Below the pieces are notes generated by a model, which ran no database searches, was not told where the DNA came from, and was given only the letters and a program-made list of their open reading frames with translations. Shown one piece after another: positions 9,438 through 19,006 of a stretch of 64,000 bases of DNA. The stretch's first letter is position 1; each line of letters starts with the position of its first letter. The translations under genes and the position numbers were made by a program. Origin of the DNA: Streptomyces sp. NBC_01197. Lineage in GTDB: Bacteria; Actinomycetota; Actinomycetes; Streptomycetales; Streptomycetaceae. Location of the stretch: the NCBI RefSeq assembly GCF_036010505.1, contig NZ_CP108569.1, positions 1,550,001 through 1,614,000 of the forward strand, written 5' to 3'.

Positions 9438-9584
9438 ATGGAGATGACACTGCAACTGACAATCGACTGCGCCGACATACAGAGGCTGGTGGCGTTCTGG
9501 AGCGAGGCTCTGGGATACGTACCCGAGCCTCCGCCGGGCGGCCATGCCACATGGCGGGAGTACTGGGCAGCCGCCGTGCCCTAG
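9438..9584 (+). pseudogene. VOC/glyoxalase-family fragment, N-terminal 48 codons only
   Basis: ATG 9438 opens a 48-residue frame beginning MEMTLQLTIDCADIQRLVAF and including WSEALGYVPE and PPGGHATWREYW, the standard N terminus of actinobacterial VOC-superfamily proteins, which are normally about 130-140 residues. A TAG at 9582 ends it, and no continuation is visible in other frames before the convergent LysR gene ends at 9643. It is a gene remnant. Two 15-bp direct repeats (9361-9375, 9376-9390) lie just upstream. Confidence 0.65.
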
Positions 9585-9642
9585 TGCCGCGGCAGGCTCT
9601 AGAAGTCGTGGGCCGGACAGTGGCGGCGGCCGGCGGCTGGGC

Positions 9643-10605
9643 TCACGTCGTGGTGTCACGTGCGGCCACCACCGCCTCCACCAGGCCCAGCCCCTCGGCG
9701 CGGTGTGCCGCGATCGCCTCGAACCAGCCCCGCAGGGCGGATCTGACGTCGTGCACGAACTGCTGCGCGGCCGGGGCGAGCACCCCGGAACGGTGCACGA
9801 CTCCGAAAGGGGACTCGATCAGAGGGTCGGTCTCGACGACGCAGGCCCCGGCGTCCAACGCGGTCGCGCACATGCGCAACGGCAGAAAGGCCTGGAACCC
9901 CGAGCCCAGCACAAAGGCCAACTGCGCCGCCCGGCTGGGGACGTTGGCCCCGACCACCGCATCGATGCCGTGCGCGGCCAGAGCCGTGCGCACCGCGTCG
10001 TCCTCGTTGGGGGCGGCCTGCCGGCAGGCCAGCGGCAGATCACCGATCTCCGAGAGTGGAACGCCGCCGCCGCGCGGCGGCCGGCGCCCCCGCGGCCGTA
10101 CCAGCAGAAGCCGTTGCACGCCCAGCTCGACGAAGTGGAGGTCGCTGCGGAGTTCGGACTCCAGAGTGAAGCCTAGTTCGGCCTGCCCGTCCGCCACCGC
10201 CGTGACGAGTTCGTGCCGGGATCCGACCTCGCTGATGTCCAGCCGGACGGCCGGGTACTTGTGGGTGAACCCGCCGGCCCAGGAGGCCACCGCCTCACCC
10301 GACATGTCCGGCGTGCACATCACAGTGAGGACTCCTCCGCCGACCTCGCGGGCGCTGCGCATGGCGTCCTGAGCGGCGACCACGTCGTCGAGCACCCGGC
10401 GGGCCAGCGGTACCAGCTCCACGCCCGCGGAAGTGGGGACCAGACGGCGGCCGGTGCGGTGGAACAGGGATACCTTCAGTGAGCGTTCCAGGGCACGGAT
10501 CGAGCTGGAGACGGTGGCCTGGGACAGGTAGAGCCGTTCCGCGGCACGGGCCAGACCGCCGTGCTCCACCACTGCCATGAAGTGCTCAAGCTGTCGCAGT
10601 TCCAC
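9643..10605 (-). CDS. LysR-family transcriptional regulator
   Basis: A 320-residue LTTR. The N-terminal winged helix (residues 1-60, with LARAAERLYLSQATVSSSIRAL) is followed by a periplasmic-binding-protein-like effector domain from about residue 90. It is intact. Its start at 10605 lies about 110 bp beyond the downstream end of the decayed biosynthetic genes, all on the minus strand. It may once have controlled that locus; its present target is unknown. Confidence 0.85.
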   Translation of the reverse strand: MELRQLEHFMAVVEHGGLARAAERLYLSQATVSSSIRALERSLKVSLFHRTGRRLVPTSAGVELVPLARRVLDDVVAAQDAMRSAREVGGGVLTVMCTPDMSGEAVASWAGGFTHKYPAVRLDISEVGSRHELVTAVADGQAELGFTLESELRSDLHFVELGVQRLLLVRPRGRRPPRGGGVPLSEIGDLPLACRQAAPNEDDAVRTALAAHGIDAVVGANVPSRAAQLAFVLGSGFQAFLPLRMCATALDAGACVVETDPLIESPFGVVHRSGVLAPAAQQFVHDVRSALRGWFEAIAAHRAEGLGLVEAVVAARDTTT

Positions 10606-10712
10606 GGTCCCTCTGCTCTCCCGCTTTCCCGCAGCACGCCCGGGGGCCCTGTGCCCGACCGGTGACCGCCCCTGCGGAAACGTTCTCCCCGCCGGGACGG
10701 ATCGCTCTCCCG

Positions 10713-12854
10713 TCAGCCTATGCCGGTGAGGTGCGCCCGCGAGTGACGCGGTAGGTGTCGGGAAGTGCGCCGTCCTTCTCCACCTGCCGGGTCACCGCCC
10801 GCCCCAGGTTGCGCTCGTGCACCGGCGATGAGCCCTCGTAGATGCGCAGCGCCCGCACGTCGCGCCACATCCGGGGCACGGGGTGGTCGCCGACGCCTGG
10901 CGAAGACCACCAGGTCGTCCGCCCAGTGGGCATTGGTGATGTAGCGCTTGCTGCCGTCGATGACCCAGCCGCCTTCGACCCTGCGCGCGGTCGTGGTCAG
11001 CGAGGCGGCGTCCGAGCCCGCCTCGGGCTCGGTCAGGGCGAAGGCGGTGATGTGCTCGCCTGCCGCCATCTTCGGCAGGAGCCCTTCGCGCTGCTCATCG
11101 GTGCCGTGGTCGAGGATCGCCTGCGAGCACAGGCCGATCACGGTGGAGAAGCGCGAGCGGTAGACGCACGAGGCGCGGGTGAACAACCGTTCGCCCTGCC
11201 AGGGGTAGGTGGGCAGGGAGACGCGGCAGGTCCGCCGGCGCGCGAACTGGGCCGCCCAGTCGGGGTTCCCCCCGGCAGCCCACTCGTGCGCGATGGCCGC
11301 GGCGGTGCCTTCCTGCACGGCTGCGCGTTCGGCCTGGGGCACGGAGAGGGCCTGCTCCAACTCTGCGGTCGAAGCCACCACGGCGGCCCACCGGCAGGCC
11401 AGCGACCGACGGCCGGCGGCCAGGGTGAAGGCAAGGTCGGCCAGGCCGGTCTCCGATCGGTCGACGAGGAATTCCCGCAGCCGCTCCCTGACCTGCTCCA
11501 GTGCTTCCTCGGTCCGTCCGGACAGCAGGACCGCGTAGGGGCCGTCGGAGGCGGCCCCGCCGGTGTCCGGCTGCGGCTCGGGGGCCTGCTCCAGCACGAA
11601 GTGGGCGTTGGTGCCGCCCATGCCGAAACAACTCACACCGGCCCGCCTGATCTCCGCCTTCCAGGGCTTGAGTTCGCGGTTGATGTAGAAGGGGGTCGCG
11701 CCGAGCTCGATGTGCGGGTTGAGTTCGTCGAACACGGCCATGGGCAGGATCTCACCGTGCTTGAGACACAGGATCGTCTTGAGGAGCCCGGCGATGCCCG
11801 AGGCGAAGCAGAAATGGCCGATGTTCGCTTTCACCGAACCCAGCGCAACGTACCCGGTCTTCGAGGTGAACGCCTGGTAGGCGCGGGTGAGGCCCCGGAC
11901 CTCGATCGGGTCGCCCACGAGCGTGCCGGTGCCATGGCCCTCGAGCAGGCCGATGGACTCGGCCGGAAGGCCGGAGGCCTCCAGAGCGGTGCGGATCACC
12001 CTCGCCTGACCCACGACGCTCGGTGCGGAGAAACCCGCTTTTGCACGGCCGTCGTTGTTGACCGCGCTGCCCTTGATCACGGCGTGGATCTGGTCGCCAT
12101 CGCGCTGGGAGTCCACCAGCCGGCGCAGCACCAGAACGCCGACGCCCTCGACGTAGCCGGAACCCCTGCTGTCGTACGCGCGGGTGCTGCCATCCGCGGA
12201 CAGGATGAAACCTTCCTGGTGTTCGTACCCCACCGTCTCCGCAGTGCCGATGCTGGCGGCTCCGACGAGCGCCATGCCTGCACGGCCCTCGCGCAGAGCC
12301 TCGCAGGCCAGGTGTACGGCGACGGCGGCTGAGGAGCATGCCGACTGGACGTTGACGCTCTCGCCGGTCAGGCCGAGTTTGTAGGAGATCCGGGTCGGCA
12401 GGGTGTCCGGGCCGTTGGAGAGCTGGATGAGCATGCGCTCCGCTGCGGAGCGGGGGCCGAACGCGCGTCCCTCGTAGTAGGTGTTGGGGCCGACGGAGGA
12501 GTAGACGGCGACATCCTCCGCGATCCGGTACGGGTCGTGGCCCGCGTCCTCCATGGCGTTCCACGCGCACTGCAGGAGGTGCCGGTGCTGCGGATCGAGT
12601 ACCTCGGCCTCGCGCTTCGGTATGCCGAAGAATTCGGCGTCGAAGTCCTTGACCCCGTCCATGACTCCGCGGGCGTGCACCCAACGGCGGCCGGAATCCC
12701 CATCCTCCACAACCCGGGGCGAACCGTGGGTGACGGCCTCTCGGCCCTCACGTATGAGGGACCAGAACGCGTCGATGTCGCGGGCCCCGGGCATGACCGC
12801 GGCCATGCCGATGACCGCTATGTCCGGGCGGCCCGTGTTGGCAGGAGTGCTCAC
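10713..12854 (-). pseudogene. Polyketide ketosynthase fused to acyl-CoA dehydrogenase debris
   Basis: GTG 12854 starts a frame that encodes a full ketosynthase domain: VIGMAAVMPG at the N terminus, the active-site SACSSA (Cys near residue 171), EGHGTGTLVGDPIE (His near 305) and NIGHF (His near 345). A short post-KS linker ends with LPTYPWQGERLF, a motif normally found after an acyltransferase, so the AT domain has been lost. From about 11150 the same frame runs straight into an internal piece of an acyl-CoA dehydrogenase and on to a stop at 10713. KS catalytic residues are intact, but as a protein it is an accidental chimera. The gene starts four bases after the A-T gene stop. Confidence 0.75.
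10718..11160 (-). pseudogene. Acyl-CoA dehydrogenase remnant with internal deletion
   Basis: Minus-strand sequence first encodes the mid-domain of a flavin acyl-CoA dehydrogenase (FALTEPEAGSDAASL, then VIDGSKRYITNA). At about 10905 the frame changes and the sequence jumps to the family's C terminus (RALRIYEGSSPVHERNLGR), ending at TGA/TAG near 10718. The N-terminal domain and some 150 residues of the C-terminal domain, including the catalytic Glu region, are missing. It cannot encode an active enzyme. Confidence 0.7.
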
Positions 12855-12858
12855 TGTT

Positions 12859-14659
12859 CTACACCTCAGAGTTGGCGATCGCGTCGGCCAGCAGCCGCAC
12901 GGTGGGGTACTCGAACATCGACACGAGGGGAGCCGGAGGCCGAGTTCCCGCTGGATCCGCTGGTGTGCGCGAGCGATCGAGACGGACGTGCCGCCCAGAT
13001 CGAAATAGTTGTCGTCGACGCCTACAACGCGGGTCTGCAGCACGTCGGCCCAGATCGCGCTGAGCGTGCTCTCCACGTCTGTGTCCGCGGGGCGGAAGTC
13101 GACACCCAGCTCCAGCCGTGTGCCGTCCACGTTGTCGCGCAGCGCGCCACGGTCGGCCTTGCCATTGCCCGTCAGAGGGATCCGGTCCAGACGGAACAGC
13201 TCGGAGGGGATCATGTAATCGGGCAGCTGCCGGGCGAGTCGGCCGCGCAGTGCGGCGACGGTGGGTGCGGGCCCGTCCGCGGGAACGATGTATGCGGCCA
13301 GTACCCGCTCGGCGCCCTGCTGCCGGTCCACCACTGCGACCTGCTTCACCTCCGGCGCTTCCAGCAGCGCCGACTCGACTTCGGTCAGCTCGACCCGGTT
13401 TCCCCGGATCTTGACCTGGCTGTCGATGCGCCCGGTCACCTGGATCAAGCCGCCGGGCAGCACTCGTGCGAGATCCCCGGACTTGTACACCCGTTCGCCC
13501 GGCGCACCACCGAAGGGATGGGGGACGAAGGCCTTCTCCGTCAGGTCGGGGCGGTCGTGGTAACCGTGTGCCAGGGCGTCGCCGCCGATGTACAGCTCGC
13601 CGAGTTCCCCGTCTGGCAGTTCCTTCCCGTCGGGGCCCACGCCCCAGACCTCGGTGCCGGGGAGCGGGGCTCCCACGGGCGGCGGTGAGTGCACCAGGTC
13701 GGAGGCCTCGAATACACGGCAGCAGGTGAACACGCCCGCCTCAGTGGGCCCGTAGCCGTTGGAGAACCGGATGTCCGTCGTATGCATCGCCCGGGCCAGA
13801 TGCGGTGTCGACACCACTTCGCCGCCCACGATGACCTGGCGCAGCCCGCTTCCCTCGAACAGGCCGCCGTCGACCACCTGGTTGAACACGGTCGGGGTGA
13901 GCCACAACGCGGTGACGGCGTGAGCACGCACGGCCTCCATGACCGACTCGGCCGACACTCGGGTGTCCGGGTGGAGCACGAGGTGGCCGCCGTTGGCCAG
14001 CGAGCCCCACACCTCCAGCACGTGGGCGTCGAACGAGAGCGGGCAGGTCTGCAGGAAGGTCTCCTGCGGTCCGAAGTCGGCGTAGCCCCCGGGACGGACG
14101 ACGCGCTCGGCGGCCCGGTGCGGGACGGCGACGCCCTTCGGGGCGCCGGTGGTTCCCGAGGTATAGATGACGTACGCGAGGTTCTCCCCGGTGGGGCGCG
14201 GACCGGCGGGGGCGCCGTGTGCCGGGGGGGGGGCGGGTACCCGGCGTCCGCCCTGACTCGCGCACCGTCGAAGCCGGCAAGCCGCTCGTGGGTCGCAGCC
14301 GAGGTGAGCACGGTCGCGCACCCCGAGTCGGTGAGAACTGCCGCCACCCGCTGGGCGGGGTCGTCCGTGCGCAACGGGAGGTACGCGCCGCCGGCCTCCA
14401 GGATGCCCAGCATGCCGACGATCATGTCGACGGAGCGTTCGACATGGAGGCCGACGACAGTATCGGGGCCGGCACCCCGGCCACGCAGGTGTCCCGCCAA
14501 CCGCAGTACCCGGGCTTGCAGTTCGGCATACGACAGGGTCCGCCCCGCCTGCGTGATCGCGGGAGCCGCCGGAGTGGCCGCCGCATATGCGGCGAACATG
14601 TCGTGCAGGCAGCGTGCAGACGATCCGGTGCGCTGAACCGGCTGCTGGATGTCAACCAT
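12859..14659 (-). pseudogene. NRPS adenylation-thiolation didomain, two homopolymer frameshifts
   Basis: ATG 14659 opens an adenylation domain (TLSYAELQ; MLGILEAGGAYLPL). At a run of ten G (14224-14233) the frame shifts, then continues with A3 YTSGTTGAPKG, A5 GYGPTEAG, A7 YKSGDLAR, A8 GRIDSQVKIRGNRVEL and A10 LTGNGKADR, then a carrier domain DDNYFDLGGTS (Ser attachment site). A second shift at four G (12927-12930) precedes the natural tail MFEYPTVRLLADAIA and TAG 12859-12861. Reading the ten Stachelhaus positions by eye gives DALWIGGVFK, close to valine-type codes. About 600 residues if repaired. Followed directly by the ketosynthase gene. Confidence 0.75.
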
Positions 14660-15047
14660 TGAGCTACTTCTGTCCGAGAGACCTCGTCACGGGCCCTGTG
14701 GATGGACGGGTGACATGCCGTCGCATCCGTCCACCGCACGTACTCAATGCCGCGTCGCCGGCATGATCGGGGACCAAGTACCGGGCCACTCCGACTGCCT
14801 GGCGCGGCTCCCCTGGCGGGACCCCTAGGTCCAGGCAAGATCCAAACACACCAGTTCCTCGATGACATTGGACCTACGTACACACCTGCGCATGACACAG
14901 GTCACCGCCGGACCACGCTGGTCGTCAACGGTCTCGGTCTCCGGGTGCGGGTTGGTCCATGAGTGCGGGCGACGGCGGCGCCGATATCGCTGAGCACGGC
15001 GAAATCGAGGGCGTGCGTCTCCAGCACGTGAGGCGGGAGAGGCACCT
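14660..15047. other. Gene-free stretch upstream of the A-T gene
   Basis: These 388 bp lie between the start of the A-T pseudogene and the end of the LysR gene at 15048. No convincing coding sequence is present. It should contain the A-T promoter on the minus strand and includes the peroxiredoxin-gene fragment described separately. Confidence 0.5.
14971..15020 (-). pseudogene. 50-bp fragment of the peroxiredoxin gene (second copy at 20651-20700)
   Basis: Bases 14971-15020 match 20651-20700, inside the peroxiredoxin gene, at 47 of 50 positions, with 40 consecutive identical bases (14977-15016). On the minus strand they encode the peroxiredoxin segment HALDFAVLSDIGA. Similarity stops abruptly on both sides. 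It is a short relic of a copy event or of a former second peroxiredoxin gene. Confidence 0.75.
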
Positions 15048-15971
15048 CTACCAGTGCTGCGCGCTGTCCTGCTCTGCAGTTTCGGCCATGCCGCGTGGCA
15101 TGCGCACGCCGCGATGGCGGAGGTCTTCGATGAATCGGGCGGCCAGAACATCGGGCTCAGCGGGGGTCACTGCCGCCAGCTGGCGCACCCAGCGGGGAGT
15201 GAACGACCGCACTGCGCCGGGAAAGCCGTCACTGACCGCGCTCACCGGACACACGGCCACCCCGAGCCCGGCCGCGGCCAGCTGGGGGGCCGCCGACGTC
15301 ACCGATGTCCGCATCACCGTCTCGACCCGGATGCCGGCCCGGGCGAACTGCTGGTCCAGCCAGATCCCCCAACCGTTGTCGGGCGCGAAGTGCACCACCG
15401 AAGCACCGTCGAGGTCCTCCACACGCAGAGTCGGCTGCTCGGCCAGCGGATGGCCGGCTTCCGCTGCCAGCACGATCTCCTCCTCGGCCAACGGGATAAC
15501 GGTGAAGGGGCCCGCCGGCGGCGTCGGCAGCACGGCGACGTCCACCGCATCAGAGGCGATGAGGTGGAGCGCCTCCTGCTCCACGGCGAACTCCTGCACC
15601 GTGATCGAGACCCGGGGGTGGACGCGGTGCCAGCTGTGGATGACCGGGGCGAGCAGCGCGACGCTCAGGCTCTGCGCGCAGCCCAGGCGCACCACACCGC
15701 CGGCCATCTCGCCTGTCGCGCGCGCCGACCGCACCGCCGCGGCTGCCGCGTCGAGGGCCCGCCGGGCATCCGTGACGGCGGCACGCCCCGCCGGCGTGAG
15801 CCTGACACCCCGGTGTTCGCGCCGGACCAGGGGGGTGCGGGCTTCGCGTTCCAGCGCCGCGATCTGATGGGAGACGGCGGGCTGCGAGGAGTGCAACACC
15901 AGCGCGGCCTGCGTGATCGAACCCGAGTCCGCGACAGCTACGAGACATTCCAGCGCACGTAGAGAAGGCAT
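15048..15971 (-). CDS. LysR-family transcriptional regulator, divergent from the SDR operon
   Basis: A 307-residue LTTR. The winged helix is at residues 1-60 (SGSITQAALVLHSSQPAVSHQ) and the effector domain from about residue 88. Its ATG overlaps one arm of an inverted repeat, and it is transcribed away from the NAD-dependent epimerase gene at 16105. This is the standard LTTR layout for control of the neighbouring operon together with autoregulation. Confidence 0.9.
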   Translation of the reverse strand: MPSLRALECLVAVADSGSITQAALVLHSSQPAVSHQIAALEREARTPLVRREHRGVRLTPAGRAAVTDARRALDAAAAAVRSARATGEMAGGVVRLGCAQSLSVALLAPVIHSWHRVHPRVSITVQEFAVEQEALHLIASDAVDVAVLPTPPAGPFTVIPLAEEEIVLAAEAGHPLAEQPTLRVEDLDGASVVHFAPDNGWGIWLDQQFARAGIRVETVMRTSVTSAAPQLAAAGLGVAVCPVSAVSDGFPGAVRSFTPRWVRQLAAVTPAEPDVLAARFIEDLRHRGVRMPRGMAETAEQDSAQHW

Positions 15972-16006
15972 TCATAAAATTTATCGCAGACCTCATAACT
16001 ATGAAT
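15970..16006. promoter_or_regulatory. LysR-type intergenic operator
   Basis: ATTCATA (15970-15976) and TATGAAT (16000-16006) form a perfect 7-bp inverted repeat in a markedly AT-rich stretch between the divergent lysR and SDR genes. The left arm covers the lysR start codon. It is the likely binding site of the adjacent regulator. Confidence 0.55.
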
Positions 16007-16104
16007 GGAGTTGAGGGAAGGGTTGCGGGATGGCGCGTGCTGTACCGGACAACGCTCTTCCACTCCATGTGGCGGAGACCGCGCAGATGACGAAGGAGAA
16101 CGTG

Positions 16105-17037
16105 ATGGCGCAAGTGTTCGTGACGGGCGGCTCGGGCTTCATCGGCCAAGTGCTGGTGCGACGCCTCACCAGCGAGGGGCACACAGTGCGCGCCCTGGTC
16201 CGCAGCGAGAATTCCGCAGCCGCGGTTGACGCGCTCGGGGCTGTGCCGGTGCGCGGTGACCTCACCGAACCGGATGGCTGGCGCGAGGGGCTGGCCGGCA
16301 GCGAGGTAATCTTCCACCTCGCCGCGGAGACCGATATCACCGCTGAGCGCGAACGACACGACGCGGTCACCGTCCGCGGCACCAGGGCCGTCGTCGAGGC
16401 CGCACGGCAGGCGAACGTCTCCCGGTTCATCCACTGCGGAAGTGAAGCCGCGCTCCTGGCCGGCGACCCGCTGATCGAGGTGGACGAGTCGGAGCCCCTG
16501 CGCCCGGACTCCGAAGCCGCCTACTGCGCGGCAAAGGCCGCCGCGGAGAAGATCGTCCTGGACGCGAGCGGGCCCGGCTTCGACACTCTCGCCATCCGCC
16601 CCCGCTTCGTCTGGGGCCCCGGCAGCATCCTCATCGAAAGCCTGGTGGCAGCAGCCCGGGCAGGCCAGTTCGCCTGGATCGACGGCGGGCGGCACATCAC
16701 CGATGTCACTTACGTCGACAACGCCGTCGAGGGCCTGATGCGCGGCTGGCAGCACGGCCGGCCCGCCAACGCCTACTTCGTGACCGACCAGCACCGCGTC
16801 GTGCTGCGTGAGTTCCTCCGGCCCCTCTTCGACGCCTACGGCGTCGGCGTGCCGGTCCCGGAGATGGACGCGCAGACCGCAGCGCGCGAAGTCCCTGTGC
16901 CCGCCCGGTGGTTCCTCGGCCAGCCGTGCACCCTGCGCGCCGACAAGGCCACCGCACAGCTCGGCTACCGGCCACTGGTCTCACACACCGACGGACTCGA
17001 CGCCGTAGCGAAGTCCCTCGCCGGCAACGGCGCATGA
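16105..17037 (+). CDS. NAD(P)-dependent epimerase/dehydratase-type oxidoreductase (extended SDR)
   Basis: A 310-residue Rossmann protein. The nucleotide site FVTGGSGFIG is at the N terminus and the catalytic pair YCAAK at about residue 140. FHLAAETDI is the usual extended-SDR segment before the active site. ATG 16105 has AAGGAGAA five bases upstream; an ATG at 16087 is in frame but lacks one. First gene of an operon with an F420-reductase-like protein and two SRPBCC proteins, under the divergent LysR regulator. The reaction is probably oxidation or reduction of a small organic substrate. Confidence 0.85.
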   Translation: MAQVFVTGGSGFIGQVLVRRLTSEGHTVRALVRSENSAAAVDALGAVPVRGDLTEPDGWREGLAGSEVIFHLAAETDITAERERHDAVTVRGTRAVVEAARQANVSRFIHCGSEAALLAGDPLIEVDESEPLRPDSEAAYCAAKAAAEKIVLDASGPGFDTLAIRPRFVWGPGSILIESLVAAARAGQFAWIDGGRHITDVTYVDNAVEGLMRGWQHGRPANAYFVTDQHRVVLREFLRPLFDAYGVGVPVPEMDAQTAAREVPVPARWFLGQPCTLRADKATAQLGYRPLVSHTDGLDAVAKSLAGNGA

Positions 17038-17094
17038 GCGGCACCCGCCGAGGCGCCGCATCCAGTTCATCCCTGGCACCACAAGGAGCATGAC

Positions 17095-17637
17095 ATGAAG
17101 ATCGTGACTATAGGACGCGGAGCCGTCGGCGCCGGACTGGCCGGTCTGTGGAAGGCCGCCGGGCACCAGGCCGACCTGCTCGGGCGTGAGGGCGGCGACG
17201 CCTCGCAGGCGGACGTCGTCCTGGTCGCCGTCCCCGGAGACAAGATCTCACACGCCCTGAGCAAGGTGACGGGCCTGGAGGGAAAGACCGCCATCGACGC
17301 GACGAACATCCTCCCCGAGCGCCACGGCGACTTCCCCTCGTACGCCGAGGAAGTGAAGTCCTTCACGCACGGCCCGGTCGCCAAGAGCTTCAACATGAAC
17401 TTCGCCTCGCTGTATGACGCGGTGCGCGAACAGCGCGCGCGGCCGAGCAACTGGTACGTGGCGGACGACGGGGCCGCCGCCATCACCGAGCAGCTGATCC
17501 GTGACGCCGGCTTCGACCCGGTGCGCGTCGGGGACCTCACACGGGCCCGCGACTTCGAGAACGCGGTGTGGCTGCTCATGGGCGTCCAGCCGACCGGAGG
17601 CGTCTTCTACCGCTCCGCCGCCCCCGGCGAACTCTGA
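17095..17637 (+). CDS. NADP(H)-binding protein, F420-dependent NADP reductase-like
   Basis: A 180-residue single-domain Rossmann protein starting MKIVTIGRGAVGAGLAGLW, a GxGxxG-type dinucleotide site. DVVLVAVPGDKI and AKSFNMNFA match the fold of NADPH-dependent F420 reductases and related predicted dinucleotide-binding proteins. It is somewhat shorter than characterised F420:NADP reductases (about 210-220), and the F420-binding residues cannot be confirmed. Start supported by AAGGAG. It lies 57 bp after the SDR gene and belongs to the same operon. Confidence 0.75.
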   Translation: MKIVTIGRGAVGAGLAGLWKAAGHQADLLGREGGDASQADVVLVAVPGDKISHALSKVTGLEGKTAIDATNILPERHGDFPSYAEEVKSFTHGPVAKSFNMNFASLYDAVREQRARPSNWYVADDGAAAITEQLIRDAGFDPVRVGDLTRARDFENAVWLLMGVQPTGGVFYRSAAPGEL

Positions 17638-17747
17638 ACCCGACCGCCCCGCAGCGGCGGGCTCCTCCCCGGCCGACGTTCCGCACCGAGAGGAGCGCAC
17701 CTACTTCTGGAGCGCCTGTGTTCGAAGCAGTCAGGTGGCCTGAGTCG

Positions 17748-18204
17748 ATGGCTCCCAGCCGACCCCCGATTCATTTCACCAACGAAATCGACGTCCCGGC
17801 ATCCCCGCAGACCGTCTGGTCCCTGCTCACCGACCCGCCCAACTGGCCGCGTTTCCACCCCGGTCACCCGCGTACAACTGCTCGACGGCCACCGTGTCCT
17901 GCGACCGGGCACCTCGTTCGAAACCAACCTGGCCGGTCAGGACGTTACAGCGACCGTACGGGGATTCGAGCCGTATGACCGCCTCGCCTGGGGCGGCCAT
18001 CCTCAAGCCGCGCCGGCGTCCACCGCCTATCACGCTTGGATCCTCACCCCCACCGACCAGGGATGCCACATCTGGACGGAAGAGACGATGCAGGGAACGT
18101 TCTGGATCGACCTCGCCAAGAAGGCCCCTGACGCCTTCTGGCGCACTCACGAAGAGCTGCTCGCCAACCTCGCCGCACAGGCCGCAGCGCGCCCCGCCCC
18201 CTGA
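17748..18204 (+). pseudogene. SRPBCC (polyketide cyclase/START-like) protein, frameshifted
   Basis: ATG 17748 starts an SRPBCC domain (NEIDVPASPQTVWSLLTDPPNW). Around 17858-17864 the frame is lost; a neighbouring frame carries on with a normal family sequence (VLRPGTSFETNLAGQDVTA, then STAYHAWILTPTDQGCHIW) to TGA 18202-18204. Repaired length is about 152 residues. It is clearly paralogous to the next gene, so the tandem pair arose by duplication and this copy appears inactivated unless the shift is a sequencing error. Confidence 0.75.
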
Positions 18205-18330
18205 GGGCAGACGCCTTCTTCGCGAACCCGCGCACGCCAGCCGCCAACGAGACCCGGGCCGCGCCTACGGGCCGCCTCACAGCGTCCCCCGACCGCTCCC
18301 GCACCAACCAAGCCATGAGAGAGACTGACG

Positions 18331-18843
18331 ATGTACGCGAAGGTGACCTGGCCCACCCAGTACGACCCAAAAATCTCAGCTGTCTACGCACTCAACGACA
18401 TCAACGTCAAAGCACCGCCCGAGACGGTGTGGAGGCTGCTCGCCGATGCCGAGAACTGGTCCAGTCACTTCCCGCCCGAAGACCAGGTCAAGATCCTCAC
18501 CCCGGAGACAGAGCTGGCCTTGGGGACCAAGTTCAGCCGGGTGACGGTCGGATTTCCCATGAGCCTGAACGTGACCGAGTTCGAGCCGCACCGCCGGCTC
18601 TCGTGGGAGACGGTCGTCGACGGTGACACCACCGCTTCCAGCGCCTACCACGGCTGGGTCATCACGCCCACGGACGAGGGCTGCCACGTCCTGACCGAGG
18701 AGACGCAGCAGGGCCCGTTCTTCCTTGAGGAACTCGGGCGCAAAAACCCCGGAGCCCTCTACCGCTACCACCAGGAATGGGTCGAGCGCCTGGCCGAAGC
18801 CGCCGAGGCGCAGGCAGCACAACTCCCGCGCCCGGCGAGGTAG
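18331..18843 (+). CDS. SRPBCC-family protein (polyketide cyclase/START-like)
   Basis: A 170-residue protein of the helix-grip fold that binds hydrophobic ligands. The N-terminal pattern NDINVKAPPETVWRLLADAENW and the C-terminal long helix (YRYHQEWVERLAEAAEAQA) are characteristic. It is the intact paralogue of the preceding broken gene (shared AYHGWVITPTDEGCHVLTEE pattern). Last gene of the SDR operon; a hairpin follows. The ligand is unknown. Confidence 0.8.
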   Translation: MYAKVTWPTQYDPKISAVYALNDINVKAPPETVWRLLADAENWSSHFPPEDQVKILTPETELALGTKFSRVTVGFPMSLNVTEFEPHRRLSWETVVDGDTTASSAYHGWVITPTDEGCHVLTEETQQGPFFLEELGRKNPGALYRYHQEWVERLAEAAEAQAAQLPRPAR

Positions 18844-18870
18844 AAACCCGGCACAGGCCGACCGACGGCC

Positions 18871-18905
18871 CCCGCCACACGGTCCATCAGTACCGGCGTG
18901 GCGGG
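18871..18905 (+). terminator. Hairpin after the SDR/SRPBCC operon
   Basis: CCCGCCAC (18871-18878) pairs with GTGGCGGG (18898-18905), with extra inner GGT/ACC pairing. It starts 28 bp after the SRPBCC stop. There is no T-run. Confidence 0.5.
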
Positions 18906-19006
18906 TGATCGCTTCCGGTCAGAGCACCAGGCTCACTGGGCTGTCGCGCTCGACGTCCAACTCGGTTACCTGGTCGGACCACGGGTAATGTGATCCTCGC
19001 CCTCCC

